Source of the DNA: an uncultured Clostridia bacterium
Lineage (GTDB): Bacteria > Bacillota > Clostridia > TANB77 > CAG-508
Length of the DNA stretch: 5,339 nucleotides
Direction: 5' to 3'
Assembly: GCA_948505485.1 (NCBI GenBank)
Contig: CAOPQH010000041.1
Span: 1 to 5,339 of the forward strand
A program made the translations under genes and the position numbers. The notes beneath the pieces are model-generated. The model ran no database searches and had not been told where the DNA came from. It was given only the letters and a program-made list of their open reading frames with translations. Each line of letters opens with the position of its first letter. Positions within the stretch are counted from its first letter, which is position 1. Shown in pieces: positions 3,951 through 5,339 of this stretch.

Positions 3951-5339
3951 ATGAATAACGAAAAAATAAGAAATATAGCAATAATTGCACACGTAGACCA
4001 TGGAAAAACTACATTAGTAGATGCCATGCTAAGACAAAGTCACATATTTAGAGATAACGAACAAGTACAAGAAAGAATTATGGATTCAAATGACCAAGAA
4101 AAAGAAAGAGGAATAACAATTCTTTCTAAAAATACATCCGTAATGTATAAAGATATAAAAATAAATATAGTAGATACGCCTGGACATGCTGACTTTGGGG
4201 GTGAAGTTGAAAGAGTTTTAAAAACAGTTGATGGAGTTTTACTTTTAGTTGATGCATTTGAAGGTGCGATGCCTCAAACTAGAGAAGTGTTAAAAAAGTC
4301 TTTGGCATTAGGATTAAAACCAATTGTTGTAATAAATAAGATAGATAGGCCAGGGGCAAATCCTCAAAAGGTTGTGGATCAAGTAATAGAATTGTTTATA
4401 GAATTAGACGCATCAGATGATCAATTAGATTTTCCAGTTGTATATGCGTCAGCTAAAAATGGTATAGCTAAAATGGATTTAAATGATGAATCAGAGAACT
4501 TAACTTGCTTGTTTGAGACTATAGTAAATACAATAAAAGCACCAAACTGTGATGAAGAAGGAACAGCTCAAATGTTGGTTTCAAATATAGATTATGATGA
4601 TTATGTTGGAAGAATTGCAGTTGGTAGAGTAGAAAGAGGAACAATAAAAGTTGGAATGCCAGTTTCAATTTGTAAACAAGATGATAAAATTGAACAAGGT
4701 AGAATAGCAAAAGTATATACACATATAGGACTAAAAAAAGAAGAAGTTGAAGAAGGAAAAGCTGGAGATATAATAGAACTTGCAGGACTTTCAGATATCC
4801 ACATTGGAGACACAATATGTGATTTTAATAATCCAGAAAAAATACCATTTGTGGATATAGATGAGCCAACAGTATCAATGACATTTAGTGTAAACAATGG
4901 ACCATTTGCTGGTAAAGAAGGTCAATTTATCACATCAAGACATATAAGAGATAGATTATTTAAGGAACTAGAAAAAAATGTAAGTTTAAGAGTAAAAGAA
5001 ACAGACTCACCAGATTCTTTTGAAGTATCAGGAAGAGGAGAATTGCATCTATCAGTTTTAATTGAAACAATGAGAAGAGAAGGTTTTGAATTATTAGTTT
5101 CTCGTCCAAAAGTTATATTTAAGGAAATTGATGGAGTTAAATGTGAGCCTATAGAGAAATTAGTTGTTAATGTACCAGATGATTGTATAGGAAATGTAAT
5201 AGAAAAATTAGGTATGAGAAAAGCAGAAATGGTAAATATGGAACCAGCCGAAGAAGGTCATACAAAAATAGAATTTAAAATACCTGCAAGAGGTTTAATT
5301 GGTTATAGAACAGAATTTTTAACAGACACAAAAGGTGAA
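3951..5339 (+). CDS. typA: Translational GTPase TypA/BipA (partial, 3' end outside window)
   Basis: TypA is a ribosome-associated translational GTPase of the EF-G/LepA class that helps 50S assembly and growth under stress such as cold. The frame stays open to the window edge, giving 463 residues of a family usually near 605, so about 140 C-terminal residues are missing. GTPase motifs are G1 AHVDHGKT (13-20), the switch I segment QEKERGITILSKNT (49-62) typical of TypA, G3 DTPGHADFGGEVER (75-88), G4 NKID (129-132) and G5 SAK (167-169). A translation-factor beta-barrel domain follows (about 195-290). Next is the EF-G-like domain with the TypA-typical GRGELHLSVLIETMRREGFE stretch near residue 360. 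The final residues start the TypA-specific C-terminal part (PARGLIGYRTEF). AGGGG (3939-3943) lies 7 nt before the ATG. It lies 93 nt after the S1 gene, and a shared role on the ribosome fits their adjacency. Confidence 0.97.
   Translation, partial: MNNEKIRNIAIIAHVDHGKTTLVDAMLRQSHIFRDNEQVQERIMDSNDQEKERGITILSKNTSVMYKDIKINIVDTPGHADFGGEVERVLKTVDGVLLLVDAFEGAMPQTREVLKKSLALGLKPIVVINKIDRPGANPQKVVDQVIELFIELDASDDQLDFPVVYASAKNGIAKMDLNDESENLTCLFETIVNTIKAPNCDEEGTAQMLVSNIDYDDYVGRIAVGRVERGTIKVGMPVSICKQDDKIEQGRIAKVYTHIGLKKEEVEEGKAGDIIELAGLSDIHIGDTICDFNNPEKIPFVDIDEPTVSMTFSVNNGPFAGKEGQFITSRHIRDRLFKELEKNVSLRVKETDSPDSFEVSGRGELHLSVLIETMRREGFELLVSRPKVIFKEIDGVKCEPIEKLVVNVPDDCIGNVIEKLGMRKAEMVNMEPAEEGHTKIEFKIPARGLIGYRTEFLTDTKGE

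Noticed and set aside
4519..4897. Two overlapping minus-strand open frames of 98 codons
   Set aside because: They lie opposite conserved typA sequence. One is an artificial Leu/Phe-rich translation caused by A-rich codons on the coding strand.

Overview
The window is very AT-rich. It carries housekeeping genes with strong GGAGG-type ribosome binding sites, TTGxxx/TATAAT promoters and intrinsic terminators, all on the + strand. The gene content is an Asp23-like protein, cytidylate kinase, a PlsC-type acyltransferase, a four-domain S1 protein and BipA/TypA. This suggests a low-GC Gram-positive bacterium (Bacillota), most likely a Clostridia-like lineage. That placement is inferred from composition and gene order, because no rRNA or other direct taxonomic marker is present. 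Standard stop codons are used and no internal TGA is needed.

Layout. Positions 1-74 hold the last codons of an unidentified gene, which ends inside a perfect 20-bp terminator hairpin. A second, weaker hairpin follows. A promoter at 169-197 starts a two-gene unit: a 288-residue protein combining a P-loop NTPase domain with a C-terminal Asp23/Gls24-like domain (227-1093), and cmk (1094-1759), whose ATG directly abuts the preceding stop. Then comes a 294-bp gene-free stretch (1760-2053) filled by an elaborate repeat. It has three left units at an exact 42-bp period and three right units at an exact 39-bp period, arranged as an imperfect inverted repeat around an apical hairpin. A plsC-like acyltransferase gene follows (2054-2662). 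A consensus TTGACA-17-TATAAT promoter sits across its 3' end and leads through a structured leader of about 75 nt into an S1 RNA-binding protein gene (2751-3857). The window closes inside typA/bipA (3951 to the edge).

How the genes fit together. Cmk (CMP/dCMP phosphorylation) and PlsC (phosphatidic acid synthesis) supply nucleotide and lipid precursors. S1 and TypA act on the ribosome. This is a growth-related housekeeping cluster. The IspH gene often found near or fused to S1 in Clostridia is absent between cmk and S1 here.

The most unusual parts are the periodic hairpin element between cmk and plsC, whose variable stem segments change together on both arms, and the P-loop/Asp23 fusion co-transcribed with cmk.
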